37,297 nt of DNA from Thermoanaerobacterales bacterium UBA4877 (GCA_002399345.1 DHDL01000003.1:11080-48376), one strand, 5' to 3'; counted from the first letter of the stretch, positions 25,728 through 34,802 are shown. A program made the numbers and translations. Notes: a model not told the origin generated them from the letters alone.

Positions 25728-25809
25728 AGTAAAGGCCAATTAAATACCTATGTTGTTTTAGAGAAAGTATGCCGGCGGAAAGCTGTGTGCCAATTCATCT
25801 AATATATTT

Positions 25810-25837
25810 AAGGTGCTGAGAAATCGGTACCTTTTTT
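25810..25837 (+). terminator. Terminator downstream of darA
   Basis: AAGGTGCTGA (25810-25819) pairs with TCGGTACCTT (25824-25833), ten pairs with two wobbles, closed by a GAAA tetraloop and followed by TTTT. It lies 83 bases after the darA stop. Confidence 0.8.
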
Positions 25838-26100
25838 GATATAAAGAATGACCATCAGTAGATTTTATCTATGATCAGCCTATGGGTGACGGTTTTAGTT
25901 ATACGATTTATATGGAAAAAAGTCGGCCATTAGAATTTATTTGTCACAGAATATGAATTTGATATGTCATATAAATTGAAAGCGGGTGTGGCAGATAGAC
26001 GAATTAGTGTTACACATCCATTTGTTGATGTTTCCTTATGGAGTTGTTATAATTTAAAACGACAGTTAAACAAGAATTTGGGAAGAAGTGAAAATGCAAA
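25838..26100 (+). pseudogene. Gap with possible decayed coding sequence
   Basis: The stretch has no intact gene. One frame (about 25864-25955) reads as protein-like sequence IYDQPMGDGFSYTIYMEKSR and ends at a TGA; the frame next to it then stays open to 26131 and includes VTEYEFDMSYKLKAGVADRR. Both pieces look like coding sequence joined by a frameshift, but I recognise no family and the composition is AT-rich, so chance cannot be excluded. Confidence 0.3.
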
Positions 26101-26616
26101 ATGCAAGAAAATAGTAAAGCAAATAAACTAACCAAAATATTATTTATTATTTACATGATTGCATTATTCTGGATAATAATATTCAAATTTGGTGTTCCAT
26201 TCTTTGGATTGGGATACATGAGAAAAATAAACTTAGTCCTTTTTAAGGAATCTTTAATGGTAAATGGGAGATTGGATTTTAGTGAAATTATTATGAATGC
26301 TGTAATTTTTATGCCGCTCGGTGTATATTCAGGAATCCTATTGAAAAAATGGTCTACTGGGAAAAAGATATTGTTATATTTCCTAATCAGTTTAATATGT
26401 GAAGTATCACAATTTATTTTAGGTGTGGGAACTTCGGATATTACAGATATTATCACCAATACTTTAGGTGGGATAATAGGATCTGTAATATATAAGGGTA
26501 TTGAGAAAGTATCAAAAGATAAAGTTGCGGCACAGAAATTTATAAATGTAATTGCAACGATAGGAACAATATTTATGAGTACATTATTATCAATGATATT
26601 AATATATAACTTATAA
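26101..26616 (+). CDS. VanZ family membrane protein
   Basis: A 171-residue integral membrane protein with four or five helices. VanZ-type signatures are visible: INLVLFKES, a central EIIMNAVIFMPLGVYSG, and SLICEVSQFILGVGTSDITDIITNTLGGIIG. VanZ gives low-level teicoplanin resistance in enterococci; most members have no known function. It is noticeably more AT-rich than its neighbours and follows a gap with coding remnants, so it may have been acquired. The ribosome site is weak (GGGAAG about 14 bases upstream). A possible overlapping 55-codon ORF (25964-26131) crosses its start. Confidence 0.85.
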   Translation: MQENSKANKLTKILFIIYMIALFWIIIFKFGVPFFGLGYMRKINLVLFKESLMVNGRLDFSEIIMNAVIFMPLGVYSGILLKKWSTGKKILLYFLISLICEVSQFILGVGTSDITDIITNTLGGIIGSVIYKGIEKVSKDKVAAQKFINVIATIGTIFMSTLLSMILIYNL

Positions 26617-26630
26617 AATGGATTATAAAT

Positions 26631-26659
26631 AAAAAAGCTCTTTAATTTGACAAAAAGAG
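26631..26659 (-). terminator. Terminator of tRNA-Leu
   Basis: On the minus strand CTCTTT (26654-26659) pairs with AAAGAG (26638-26643) around a ten-base loop, followed by CTTTTTTATTT. It is placed just after the tRNA 3' end. Confidence 0.65.
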
Positions 26660-26668
26660 TTTAATCAA

Positions 26669-26757
26669 TGGTGCCGAAGGCGGGAGTCGAACCCGCACAG
26701 GGTGTGAGCCCTACTGGATTTTGAGTCCAGCGCGTCTGCCTATTCCACCACTTCGGC
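26669..26757 (-). tRNA. tRNA-Leu (anticodon CAA)
   Basis: On the minus strand the acceptor arm GCCGAAG pairs with CTTCGGC; the anticodon stem CTGGA/TCCAG encloses the loop CTCAAAA with anticodon CAA (codon UUG); a long variable arm (GTAGGGCTCACACCCTGT) marks a class II tRNA; the T arm is GCGGGTTCGACTCCCGC. The 3' CCA is encoded. It is a single tRNA gene with its own promoter and terminator, between vanZ and aroC. Confidence 0.97.
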
Positions 26758-26771
26758 TTGCTACCTATTTT

Positions 26772-26800
26772 ATAATATCATAGGCTGAAAATATTTTCAA
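26772..26800 (-). promoter_or_regulatory. Promoter of tRNA-Leu
   Basis: On the minus strand TTGAAA (26795-26800) and TATTAT (26772-26777) are separated by 17 bases; each differs from consensus by one base. The -10 ends 14 bases before the tRNA 5' end. Confidence 0.7.
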
Positions 26801-26825
26801 GATATTTTTTAAGGACGGGTGAATC

Positions 26826-27977
26826 ATGCTGAAATATATAGATGCAGGGGAGTCTCACGGATACGGTTATGTGGGTATAATAGAAGGTATGCCTGCCGGC
26901 CTGGAAATAGATACTGACAGTATAGACAAGCTGCTTACGGAAAGGCAGGATGTGTATGGCAGGGGCAAGAGGATGGGTATAGAAAGAGATCATGTATTAA
27001 TTTTGTCGGGGGTAAGGGGCGGTATATCCACCGGCAGCCCTATAGGACTGATGATAAAGAATAAGGATTATGAGAATTGGAAGGAATATATGTATTCTCA
27101 AGGCAGGATAAAGGAAGGAAAAGAGGTCACTGTACCCCGGCCAGGCCATGCCGACCTTGCCGGAATGTTAAAATATGGTCTTAAAGATGCTCGTGATATT
27201 ATTGAACGGGCAAGTGCGCGGGAGACGGTCATGCGGACAGCGGCCGGCGGCATTGCGCTTCAGCTCTTGAATCTATTTGGTATAGGCATAAGATCCCATG
27301 TGATAAGGATAGGCCGGGCCGCATCAACCTGCGATAACCTTGACGAGGCCTATTGGGACAGGGTTGAAACATCACCTGTAAAATGCGGAGACATATCCGC
27401 ACAAAAGAAAATGATATGCGAGATAGACAGAGCGGAAGAAATGGGTGATACTGTTGGCGGTGTTGTGCAGGTGGTAGCCATGAATGTACCGGCAGGTCTG
27501 GGAAGCCACACCGTATGGCAAAGCAAGCTTGATGCACGTCTCTGTGCAGCCTGCATGAGTGTGCAGGCAGTAAAGGGAGTGGAGGTAGGCGCGGGCTTTA
27601 AAACAGCCCTGAGATTGGGCAGCAGAGTGCATGATGAGATATATTACGGAAGTGATGGATTTTATAGAAAGACAAACAATGCGGGCGGCATTGAGGGCGG
27701 CATCTCCAATGGTGAGAATATAATATTAAACAGCGCCGTTAAACCCATCCCCACCCTGACCCGGCCGCTTAAAAGCGTGGATGTGCGAACAAAAAATCCG
27801 GCAGCGGCACAGGTGGAGAGGAGCGATATATGTGCGGTGCCTGCGGCAGCGGTGATACTCAAAGCTGTTATTGCCTGGGTGATGGCGGCGGCATTTCTGG
27901 ATAAATTTGCAGGAAACAGCATGGATGAGGTTAAAAATGCTTACGATTATTATATGGCCAGAGTAAGTAAGCAATAA
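26826..27977 (+). CDS. aroC: Chorismate synthase
   Basis: A 383-residue flavin-dependent lyase that turns 5-enolpyruvylshikimate 3-phosphate into chorismate, the last common step of aromatic amino-acid synthesis. Signatures include GESHGYG (8-14), RPGHADLAGMLKY, ERASARETVMRTAAGG, GIEGGISNGENI and RSDICAVPAAAVI; the length is normal. The ATG has AAGGACGGG a few bases upstream. The gene is isolated here: no other shikimate-pathway gene is in the window, and tRNA-Leu is divergent. Confidence 0.96.
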   Translation: MLKYIDAGESHGYGYVGIIEGMPAGLEIDTDSIDKLLTERQDVYGRGKRMGIERDHVLILSGVRGGISTGSPIGLMIKNKDYENWKEYMYSQGRIKEGKEVTVPRPGHADLAGMLKYGLKDARDIIERASARETVMRTAAGGIALQLLNLFGIGIRSHVIRIGRAASTCDNLDEAYWDRVETSPVKCGDISAQKKMICEIDRAEEMGDTVGGVVQVVAMNVPAGLGSHTVWQSKLDARLCAACMSVQAVKGVEVGAGFKTALRLGSRVHDEIYYGSDGFYRKTNNAGGIEGGISNGENIILNSAVKPIPTLTRPLKSVDVRTKNPAAAQVERSDICAVPAAAVILKAVIAWVMAAAFLDKFAGNSMDEVKNAYDYYMARVSKQ

Positions 27978-28042
27978 GGTAAGCATGTCATATTGATGCC
28001 CCGGTTTTAATATATTTACAATAAAAATAAAAGGGGATTTAT

Positions 28043-29218
28043 ATGAAAAAATTTATGCTTTATATTATAATTCTATCGCTGGTATTTTCTGCCGATATTG
28101 TGTATGCGGCGCCTAGCAGCGGTATTACCATTAATCTTCCTTCCCGCACACTGGAGTATAACAAAGGCAGCGTACATAAGGAGTATCCCGTGGCTATTGG
28201 AAAATCTCTTTCAAGCACGCCGGACGGGAGTTACAGGGTGAGGGCAAAGGTGAAAAACCCGACATGGCATCCGCCGGGAGGAGGAAAACCGGTTCTGCCG
28301 GGGAAAAACAATCCTCTGGGCCGGCGCTGGATAAACTTTTATCCTACCTATGGCATCCATGGTAATAACAAACCTAAGTCCATAGGCACGATGGCCTCAC
28401 TGGGCTGTGTGCGCATGTATAACAGCGATGTGAACGAGCTGTTTGATATGGTGTCCGTGGGTACGCCTGTGAATATAACCTATCAGACGGCGAGCAAGAT
28501 ATATGACGATGACAGGGTTACACTTAAGCTTTACCCCGACGTATACGGTCGGGGTGTCAATTTCCAGGCCAAGGTAAGAGCAAAACTTAGCAGGATGGGG
28601 ATAAGCATAGGTGAAGAGAAATTTAAACATATTTATACCAATAACAAAAAAATGACATGTTTTTATACGGGCGGCTGGATTTTAACCAAGGGGGATAAAT
28701 ATCTTTCAGCCGACCTTGTAAGAGAAAATAACGTAATGTATATATCCTCAAATTCTGTGAAAAGGGTTTTCGGGATCGATTATAAAACGGATATGCAAAC
28801 CGGTAAAATGAGTGTGAATGATCATGCGTTGGGCTGCATGGAACAAAACGGAAGGACATACATAGATTTAAATCGGCTGCTTGATTTATTCCATGTGGTT
28901 TATAAGACGGACACGAGTGCAAAACGGGTTGATATCACAAGCAATATGATCTTTGCTAACGGAAAGCTCATTGGGAAAACGGATTATGCCGATTATGACA
29001 AGCGTGATATAAAATTGCCCTTGAAAGAAATGGGCGAGCAGATGGGTTTTAAGGTTGTCTGGAATCCTTCATCAAAAGAACTGAGTATAAATAATAAATA
29101 TGTGCCGGCTCTAATCATAAACGGTTCATCGTATATGGATATAGAGAAGCTTTCGCACATCATTAAATTTAACTATAAAATCGATTCATTATATGATATT
29201 ATACAAATTAAGCGGTAG
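28043..29218 (+). CDS. L,D-transpeptidase (YkuD) with C-terminal stalk-like domain
   Basis: A secreted 391-residue protein: a signal peptide of about 22 residues (cleavage after VYA), then a YkuD catalytic domain (about 28-150) with GIHGN (H106) and SLGCVRM (nucleophile C122), then about 200 residues of copper-amine-oxidase-like stalk repeats (DKYLSADLVREN, NGRTYIDLNRLL and LPLKEMGEQMGFKVVWN). YkuD enzymes make 3-3 cross-links in peptidoglycan or attach proteins to it; the stalk repeats probably place the enzyme on the wall. AAAGGGG is six bases before the ATG. A terminator overlaps its stop codon. Confidence 0.88.
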   Translation: MKKFMLYIIILSLVFSADIVYAAPSSGITINLPSRTLEYNKGSVHKEYPVAIGKSLSSTPDGSYRVRAKVKNPTWHPPGGGKPVLPGKNNPLGRRWINFYPTYGIHGNNKPKSIGTMASLGCVRMYNSDVNELFDMVSVGTPVNITYQTASKIYDDDRVTLKLYPDVYGRGVNFQAKVRAKLSRMGISIGEEKFKHIYTNNKKMTCFYTGGWILTKGDKYLSADLVRENNVMYISSNSVKRVFGIDYKTDMQTGKMSVNDHALGCMEQNGRTYIDLNRLLDLFHVVYKTDTSAKRVDITSNMIFANGKLIGKTDYADYDKRDIKLPLKEMGEQMGFKVVWNPSSKELSINNKYVPALIINGSSYMDIEKLSHIIKFNYKIDSLYDIIQIKR

Positions 29219-29234
29219 ATGCCGCTTATTTTTA
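29209..29234 (+). terminator. Terminator of the L,D-transpeptidase gene
   Basis: TAAGCGG (29209-29215) pairs with CCGCTTA (29222-29228), a seven-pair stem around a six-base loop holding the stop codon, followed by TTTTTATAG. Confidence 0.65.
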
Positions 29235-29275
29235 TAGTATAATAGAGATAATAACATATTAGGTGGTGTAAATAA

Positions 29276-31900
29276 TTGGAGAGATTAGTGCTCATAGACG
29301 GCAGCAGTGTGCTGTACAGGGCTTTTTTTGCTCTTCCTCCCTTTATTAATAGCAAGGGCTTAAGGACCAATGCGGCATATGGATTTACTATGATGCTTTT
29401 TAAGATGCTTGAGGATTATAAGCCTGATTATATTGCAGTGGCTTTTGATGTAAAGGCTCCTACCTTCCGCCATAAGGAATACGATGCCTATAAGGCAACA
29501 AGGGAAAGGATGCCTGATGAATTGGCCTCCCAGATACCTATTGTGAATGATATACTATCTGCGCTTAATATTAAGACGGTAGAGGTTCCCGGTTTTGAGG
29601 CCGATGATATACTGGGCACCATGTCAAAGGTTGCAGAAGAGCAGGGGTACGAGACCTATATAGTGACCGGCGACAGGGATGCGCTGCAACTGGTATCGGA
29701 TAATACAAAGGTTGTACTCAATAAAAAAGGAATGACCAATGTCGATGTTTATGATATGGATTATTTTAAAGAAAAGTATGGCATCACGCCGACAGAGTTT
29801 ATAGACCTCAAGGGACTTATGGGCGATCAGTCTGATAATGTTCCGGGGGTACCCGGCGTAGGGAAAAAGACAGCAATGAAGCTGATAAAAGAATACAGCT
29901 CCATTAACAATGTCATTAATAATCTAGACAGTATGAAGAACAAGAGGATAAAAAATCTGTTAACGGAAAATATGGATAAAGCACTTTTAAGTAAGAGGTT
30001 GTGCACCATAGTACGGGATTTACCCGTTAAATTCGATATGAATGAGTATGCTTTGACACAACCGGACGGTGAAAAGATCAGAGAAATTTTTGAGACTCTC
30101 GAGTTCAAATCGCTGCTTGATAAAATTCCAGCAAAGGATACTACCGTAGAGATAAAGAAGGCTGTATATGACCGTATAGATAACCGGGATGATTTTGGCA
30201 GATATACAGAGGGTTTGAAGTCCGTTACTATAAGCTACAGGATAGAGGGTGGCAATCTTATTATGGCAGCCTTAAGCAGCCGGAACGGTGCGGTTTTTTT
30301 GCCGCTTTATAAAACGGATAAGTTTAAGGCCAAAGATCTGTATAGGCTTTTAGCGGATGGAAATGTAGAAAAGTCGGGGCATGATTTAAAAAACCTGTTG
30401 AATCTTTGTATATATAACGGCTATATGCCGGAGAATATCTGCTTCGACTCTGCTATTGCGGCATACCTTTTAAATGCGACCAAGTCTGAGTATACTGTGA
30501 AGCAGATAGCAAAAGATTTTTTGAGCAGGGATATATTGGATGACTCAATACTTGGGAAGGGCAAAAATAAGTTAAGTTTTAATGAGGTGGATGAAGACAC
30601 ATTGAATCAACTGGTCTGTGATGAAGCGGAGGCCATACGTTCGGCACAGCCCGCGATGGCCGAGCGGTTATCCGAGCTTGGCATGGACAGGTTGTTTAAT
30701 GATATAGAGATGCCGCTTATTACGGTGCTTGCGGATATGGAATGCACCGGTTTTAATATAGACAGGCAGGGGCTTGCACGGCTGGATAAGGAATTTACCG
30801 AACACCTCGAGGGAGTTACAGAGGATATATACAGGATGGCAGGCGAGAAGTTTAACATTAATTCACCCAAGCAGCTTTCCCATATACTCTTTGAGAAGCT
30901 GGAACTTCCGGTGATAAAGAAGACGAAAACAGGTTACTCTACCAATGCGGAGGTACTTGCCGAGCTGGCACCTAAAAACGAGATAGTGGCGAAGATATTA
31001 GACTACAGGCAGGATGCAAAACTTAAGTCCACATATATAGACGGGTTTGTTAAACTGATAGAGAAAAATGATGAAAAGATACATACTAGTTTTAAACAAA
31101 CGGTAACGGCCACAGGCAGAATAAGCAGCACGGAGCCGAATCTGCAAAATATTCCGATACGAACGGATACCGGCCGGCAGATACGCAAGGCATTTATACC
31201 TTCAGATGAAAATCATATGATATTGTCTGCAGACTATTCACAGATAGAACTGCGTGTGCTGGCTCATCTATCGCAGGATGAGAATCTTATAAACTCCTTT
31301 GTTTCAGGGGAGGATATACACAGTAGGACTGCCTCGGAGGTATTCGGAGTGGCTTTGGATCAGGTTACGCCGGAGATGAGGAGAAATGCAAAAGCGGTAA
31401 ACTTCGGAATTGTGTACGGTATCAGTGATTTTGGCCTGGCAAAGGATTTGCGTATTCCCAGAGAGGTGGCTGCGGAATACATTAAGAGTTATTTTAAGAG
31501 ATACCCTGCTGTAAAAGAATACTTGGACAGGTCTGTAACAAGAGCACGGGAACTGGGGTATGTCACAACCATCATGAACAGGAGACGCTACGTTCCAGAG
31601 TTAACTGCCAAGAACAGAAACATCCGGCAGTTTGGCGAACGTATTGCTATGAATACACCGATACAGGGAAGTGCTGCTGATATTATAAAAATTGCCATGG
31701 TAAGTGTTTATAAGCGGCTTAAAGTCACTAAATCCAACCTCATACTTCAGGTACATGATGAATTGATAATCGATGTATGTAAAGATGAGCTGCATGATAT
31801 AAAGAAAATCGTAAAGTATGAGATGGAGAACGCCATATCACTTAAAGCACCCCTTGTTGCTGATATAAATTACGGAGCAAATTGGTATGATGCGAAATGA
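29276..31900 (+). CDS. polA: DNA polymerase I
   Basis: An 874-residue DNA polymerase I that fills repair gaps and removes RNA primers. A 5' nuclease domain (1-290) has its acidic ligands in VTGDRDALQL and GLMGDQSDNVPGVPG. A middle domain (about 305-465) has the 3'-5' exonuclease fold, but the usual DxE start is replaced by VTISYRIEG, so proofreading is probably lost, as in Taq and Bst enzymes. The polymerase domain has motif A D653 (SADYSQIELRVL), motif B K706/Y714 (NAKAVNFGIVYG) and motif C D828-E829 (QVHDE). The start is TTG 29276, seven bases after AGGTGGTG. It is followed by coaE nine bases later, a frequent Firmicutes pairing. Confidence 0.97.
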   Translation: MERLVLIDGSSVLYRAFFALPPFINSKGLRTNAAYGFTMMLFKMLEDYKPDYIAVAFDVKAPTFRHKEYDAYKATRERMPDELASQIPIVNDILSALNIKTVEVPGFEADDILGTMSKVAEEQGYETYIVTGDRDALQLVSDNTKVVLNKKGMTNVDVYDMDYFKEKYGITPTEFIDLKGLMGDQSDNVPGVPGVGKKTAMKLIKEYSSINNVINNLDSMKNKRIKNLLTENMDKALLSKRLCTIVRDLPVKFDMNEYALTQPDGEKIREIFETLEFKSLLDKIPAKDTTVEIKKAVYDRIDNRDDFGRYTEGLKSVTISYRIEGGNLIMAALSSRNGAVFLPLYKTDKFKAKDLYRLLADGNVEKSGHDLKNLLNLCIYNGYMPENICFDSAIAAYLLNATKSEYTVKQIAKDFLSRDILDDSILGKGKNKLSFNEVDEDTLNQLVCDEAEAIRSAQPAMAERLSELGMDRLFNDIEMPLITVLADMECTGFNIDRQGLARLDKEFTEHLEGVTEDIYRMAGEKFNINSPKQLSHILFEKLELPVIKKTKTGYSTNAEVLAELAPKNEIVAKILDYRQDAKLKSTYIDGFVKLIEKNDEKIHTSFKQTVTATGRISSTEPNLQNIPIRTDTGRQIRKAFIPSDENHMILSADYSQIELRVLAHLSQDENLINSFVSGEDIHSRTASEVFGVALDQVTPEMRRNAKAVNFGIVYGISDFGLAKDLRIPREVAAEYIKSYFKRYPAVKEYLDRSVTRARELGYVTTIMNRRRYVPELTAKNRNIRQFGERIAMNTPIQGSAADIIKIAMVSVYKRLKVTKSNLILQVHDELIIDVCKDELHDIKKIVKYEMENAISLKAPLVADINYGANWYDAK

Positions 31901-31909
31901 GGTGATAGC

Positions 31910-32530
31910 ATGAAGGTCATAGGGCTTACAGGCGGTATCGCCAGTGGCAAGAGTACGGTGTCCAATATACTTAGGCAGTTGGGAGCTTATATAATAGATG
32001 CGGACTTAATATCTCGGGAAGTAATACTTAAAGGAAGCGACGGGTGGAATGAGATTGTAGACTATTTTGGCAAGGGTGTATTGCTTCCCAGCGGAGAGGT
32101 CTGCAGAAAAAAGTTGGGAAATATTGTTTTTGCAGATAAAGAAAAACTGCAAAAACTCAATTCGATAACTCATCCGCGGATAATTAAACGGATCAATGAG
32201 ATAATTGAAAAAGAAAAGGTAAAGGGAAAACAAAAAGTAATAGTACTTGATGCAGCCATTCTCATTGAAATGGGTATGCAGGGTATGGTTGACGAGATAT
32301 GGCTGGTGGCAGTGGATGAGAAGACACAGATAGAGAGACTGATGGATAGGGATAAACTTTCTTATCAAAATGCAATAAACCGTATTAAGGTCCAGATGCC
32401 GCTTAGTAAAAAAATTAAATATGCAGACTGTGTAATTGACAACAGTAAAGACATGGGTTATATTAGAAATCAAGTATGTAAACTCTGGGAAAGGGTGATG
32501 ACTGAGAATAACTACAACATTTCTACATAA
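31910..32530 (+). CDS. coaE: Dephospho-CoA kinase
   Basis: A 206-residue P-loop kinase that makes CoA from dephospho-CoA, the last step of CoA synthesis. The Walker A motif is GGIASGKST at residues 8-16; DADLISREV follows, with the Asp typical of the family, and the middle has ITHPRI and [13 protein letters not shown]. The ATG has GAGGTG seven bases upstream, within the last codons of polA, so translation is probably coupled. Confidence 0.95.
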   Translation: MKVIGLTGGIASGKSTVSNILRQLGAYIIDADLISREVILKGSDGWNEIVDYFGKGVLLPSGEVCRKKLGNIVFADKEKLQKLNSITHPRIIKRINEIIEKEKVKGKQKVIVLDAAILIEMGMQGMVDEIWLVAVDEKTQIERLMDRDKLSYQNAINRIKVQMPLSKKIKYADCVIDNSKDMGYIRNQVCKLWERVMTENNYNIST

Positions 32531-32573
32531 AATTCTAGTATGTTAACTTTGTTTTGGGTGGAGGTATAATCCG

Positions 32574-33179
32574 TTGATTTTTATTTCACGTAAATTGTTG
32601 ATTGTCATTGTTGTATTACTGGTTATAGCATTGATTATACCTGTTGCAATAAAGATTCATACATCAATACTAAGGTTTAGATATCCGGTGAAATATATAG
32701 ATATAATAGAGAAATATGCGGACAAATATGATATTGATCCCTTTCTTGTTTTGGCTGTTATGAAGGCTGAGAGTAATTTTGACCCCGATGCCGTATCAGT
32801 TAAGGGTGCCAAGGGTCTTATGCAGATACACCCGGATACCGGTGAATGGATTGCTAAAACATTCGGCTTGAACGGATACAAAGAAAGTGATTTATTCAAT
32901 CCTGAAACGAATATAAAGTTCAGTTGTTGGTATTTAAATAAACTTAACAAAGAATTTAATGATCCGGTCTTGGTTCTTGCAGCATATAATGCCGGAAGCG
33001 GCAATGTGGAAAAATGGCTGAGTGAAAGGGAACATAGCAGCAACCAAAAGAAATTGGATAATATACCATTTAAGGAGACACGGGATTATATAGATAGGAT
33101 TACAAGAAATTATAAAATGTACAAAAAAATTTATAAAGACCAAAAGAAAGAGGGTAACAAGAGTAATGGAACATATTAA
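32574..33179 (+). CDS. Membrane-anchored lytic transglycosylase (SLT domain)
   Basis: A 201-residue protein with an N-terminal membrane anchor (8-28) and an SLT/lysozyme-like domain (about 40-175) on the outside. The catalytic Glu is E66 in MKAESNFDPDAVS; KGLMQIHPDTGEW and AAYNAGSGNVEKW complete the family signature. It cleaves the glycan backbone of peptidoglycan with 1,6-anhydro ends. The start is TTG 32574, with GGAGG nine bases upstream. Its last 14 bases overlap the next gene, in the polA-coaE unit. Confidence 0.93.
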   Translation: MIFISRKLLIVIVVLLVIALIIPVAIKIHTSILRFRYPVKYIDIIEKYADKYDIDPFLVLAVMKAESNFDPDAVSVKGAKGLMQIHPDTGEWIAKTFGLNGYKESDLFNPETNIKFSCWYLNKLNKEFNDPVLVLAAYNAGSGNVEKWLSEREHSSNQKKLDNIPFKETRDYIDRITRNYKMYKKIYKDQKKEGNKSNGTY

Positions 33180-34200
33180 AACTCTTAAAGATATAGATAA
33201 TATAACTGTGGATCCGGGGAGGAAATTGTTTTCTGCCACTCATGAGGAAATAATGGAAGGGAAAACCACGGATGTCTATTTTTTGCGGACCTTAGATATA
33301 TTGTCTCACCTCAATGTTGAAAATACTGTGGTCACGGCGGAAATTTTTGCAAGGGAACCGGGCATATTTGCAGGGACACCTGAATTGCTTAATATATTGA
33401 AGGACAAAAAAGTTGATGTGTGGGCCCTTAAGGAAGGTGAGAGTTTTTGTCCCAAGGATACGCTGGTTAGAATAAAGGGTCCGTATTCGCAATTCGGAGT
33501 TTTTGAAACACCAATGCTAGGTATACTTGCCAGCTCTTCAGCATGGGCAACGGCGGCAAGAAAAGCAAAAGAAGCATGTAAAGACAAGCCGCTTTTATGT
33601 TTCGGGGCACGCCATGTTCATCCTTCCGTAGCTCCCGTAATGGAGAGAGCGGCGCTGGTTGGCGGTGCAGATAATGCCAGCTGCATTCTCGGAGCAAAAT
33701 TGCTGGGTAAGGAACCTTCGGGCACGGTACCACATGCGGCATTTTTGATAGCAGGGGATACAATCTTGGTAGCCAAGGCATATGAAGAGATTAAAGAAGC
33801 CTGCGAAAACGAGACAATACTGGTTGATACATTTAAAGACGAGGCGGAAGAGGCACTCAGGGTTGCAGATGCTTTAGGCGATAAGCTTTATGGTATCAGA
33901 CTGGATACACCCAGTGAGCGGGGAGGAGTGACTGCAGCACTGGTAAAGGAAATAAGGGAACGACTGAATCAGAATGGGTATGAAGATGTAAAGATAATAG
34001 TTTCCGGTGGCTTATATCCTGAAAAGATGGAAGAGCTTGCAGATGCTGGTGTAGATGCTTTTGGCGTCGGCAGCTTCATCTCCGATGCAAAACCCATAGA
34101 TATGACTATGGATATTAAAGATGTAAATGGAAAGCCGATAGCAAAAAGAGGCAGAATACCGGGAATAATAGAAAATCCTAAACTTATAAAAATGCTGTAA
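33166..34200 (+). CDS. Nicotinate phosphoribosyltransferase (short form)
   Basis: A 344-residue enzyme that joins nicotinate and PRPP to give nicotinate mononucleotide, the entry of the NAD salvage route. Visible are the N-terminal GRKLFSATHEEI, the strongly conserved FGARHVHPSVAP (R149, H150), GTVPHA (186-191), VDTFKDEAEEAL, GIRLDTPSERGG, and IIVSGGLYPEKMEELADAGVDAFGVGSFI. This is the shorter type seen in Firmicutes and archaea, not the longer E. coli type. The gene overlaps the transglycosylase by 14 bases and is followed by a strong terminator, ending the unit. Confidence 0.9.
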   Translation: MEHIKTLKDIDNITVDPGRKLFSATHEEIMEGKTTDVYFLRTLDILSHLNVENTVVTAEIFAREPGIFAGTPELLNILKDKKVDVWALKEGESFCPKDTLVRIKGPYSQFGVFETPMLGILASSSAWATAARKAKEACKDKPLLCFGARHVHPSVAPVMERAALVGGADNASCILGAKLLGKEPSGTVPHAAFLIAGDTILVAKAYEEIKEACENETILVDTFKDEAEEALRVADALGDKLYGIRLDTPSERGGVTAALVKEIRERLNQNGYEDVKIIVSGGLYPEKMEELADAGVDAFGVGSFISDAKPIDMTMDIKDVNGKPIAKRGRIPGIIENPKLIKML

Positions 34201-34254
34201 TTAGCATATTGGCTTGTACAAAAAATCATATATTATAATTTCTTGTTTTGAAGG

Positions 34255-34300
34255 AGTGGCAGAAAACTAATATACATGCTTTCTGCCACTTCTATTATAT
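34255..34300 (+). terminator. Terminator after nicotinate phosphoribosyltransferase
   Basis: AGTGGCAGAAA (34255-34265) is the exact complement of 34280-34290, an 11-pair stem with a 14-base loop, followed by TCTATTAT. Confidence 0.8.
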
Positions 34301-34373
34301 GCTGCAAGGCTATTTTAAAACTCAAAAAAATGTTTAATATTTTTTGCGGTAATTCATTTGTAAACGTTTATAC

Positions 34374-34401
34374 TTGACATATCATGAATTCTTGTGATAA
34401 T
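34374..34401 (+). promoter_or_regulatory. Strong promoter of the atp operon
   Basis: TTGACA (34374-34379) is followed after 16 bases by GATAAT (34396-34401), and TGT precedes the latter, an extended -10. It lies about 135 bases before the first gene, leaving a long leader. Confidence 0.8.
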
Positions 34402-34536
34402 ATTTTAATATACTTAAATGATAGTGCCCTGAAGTTAGGACGCTCTTTTCTATAACTGAATCGCTATCATAACCCGCTTGGCAGAAGGTTTCATATGGAA
34501 AACTGAATAACGGTTAATAACGAGGAGGAGTCTATA
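34402..34536 (+). other. Leader of the atp operon, possibly structured
   Basis: Part of the 34201-34536 gap, which holds no gene. ATGATAG (34418-34424) can pair with CTATCAT (34464-34470), and inside it AGTTA (34433-34437) with TAACT (34453-34457), making a two-part stem with an internal loop. The 3' part has no clear fold and ends in the GGAGG of atpZ. No known riboswitch is recognised. Confidence 0.45.
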
Positions 34537-34770
34537 TTGCATAAGCAACATAAAAAGGATCAAAAGCCTAATGGCACAAAAACCTTATATGCGTTCACTT
34601 ACATTTCTCAAATTGGTTTAACTATAGTTGCATCGATATTAGTAGGGGTTCTGATGGGAAAGCTCCTTGACCATCTTCTCGGGACGCAACCTATTATGCT
34701 GTTAGTCTTTTCAATGTTAGGTGTGGGAGCATCTATCAAATCTTTGTTTGATTTATCCGGAGAAAAATAA
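34537..34770 (+). CDS. atpZ: ATP synthase-associated protein AtpZ
   Basis: A 77-residue protein with two membrane helices (about 20-42 and 52-70). It matches the small AtpZ family encoded before atpI in Firmicutes operons and proposed to form a Ca/Mg channel with AtpI and help rotor assembly. Typical positions are the AFTYISQIGLTIVASILVGVLMGKLLD start and the GVGASIKSLFDL end. The start is TTG 34537, with AGGAGG eight bases upstream. It is the first gene of the atp operon. Confidence 0.82.
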   Translation: MHKQHKKDQKPNGTKTLYAFTYISQIGLTIVASILVGVLMGKLLDHLLGTQPIMLLVFSMLGVGASIKSLFDLSGEK

Positions 34771-34802
34771 GGTATTAACAATATGTCAAAAGGTGGGTGA
34801 AT

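Noticed and set aside
26787..26798. Palindrome GAAAATATTTTC as an operator for aroC
   Set aside because: It is a low-complexity AT palindrome inside the spacer and -35 of the tRNA-Leu promoter; no second copy or regulator is seen.
27229..27986. Minus-strand ORFs within aroC
   Set aside because: They are shadows in a GC-rich stretch of a well-conserved gene, with no start signals.
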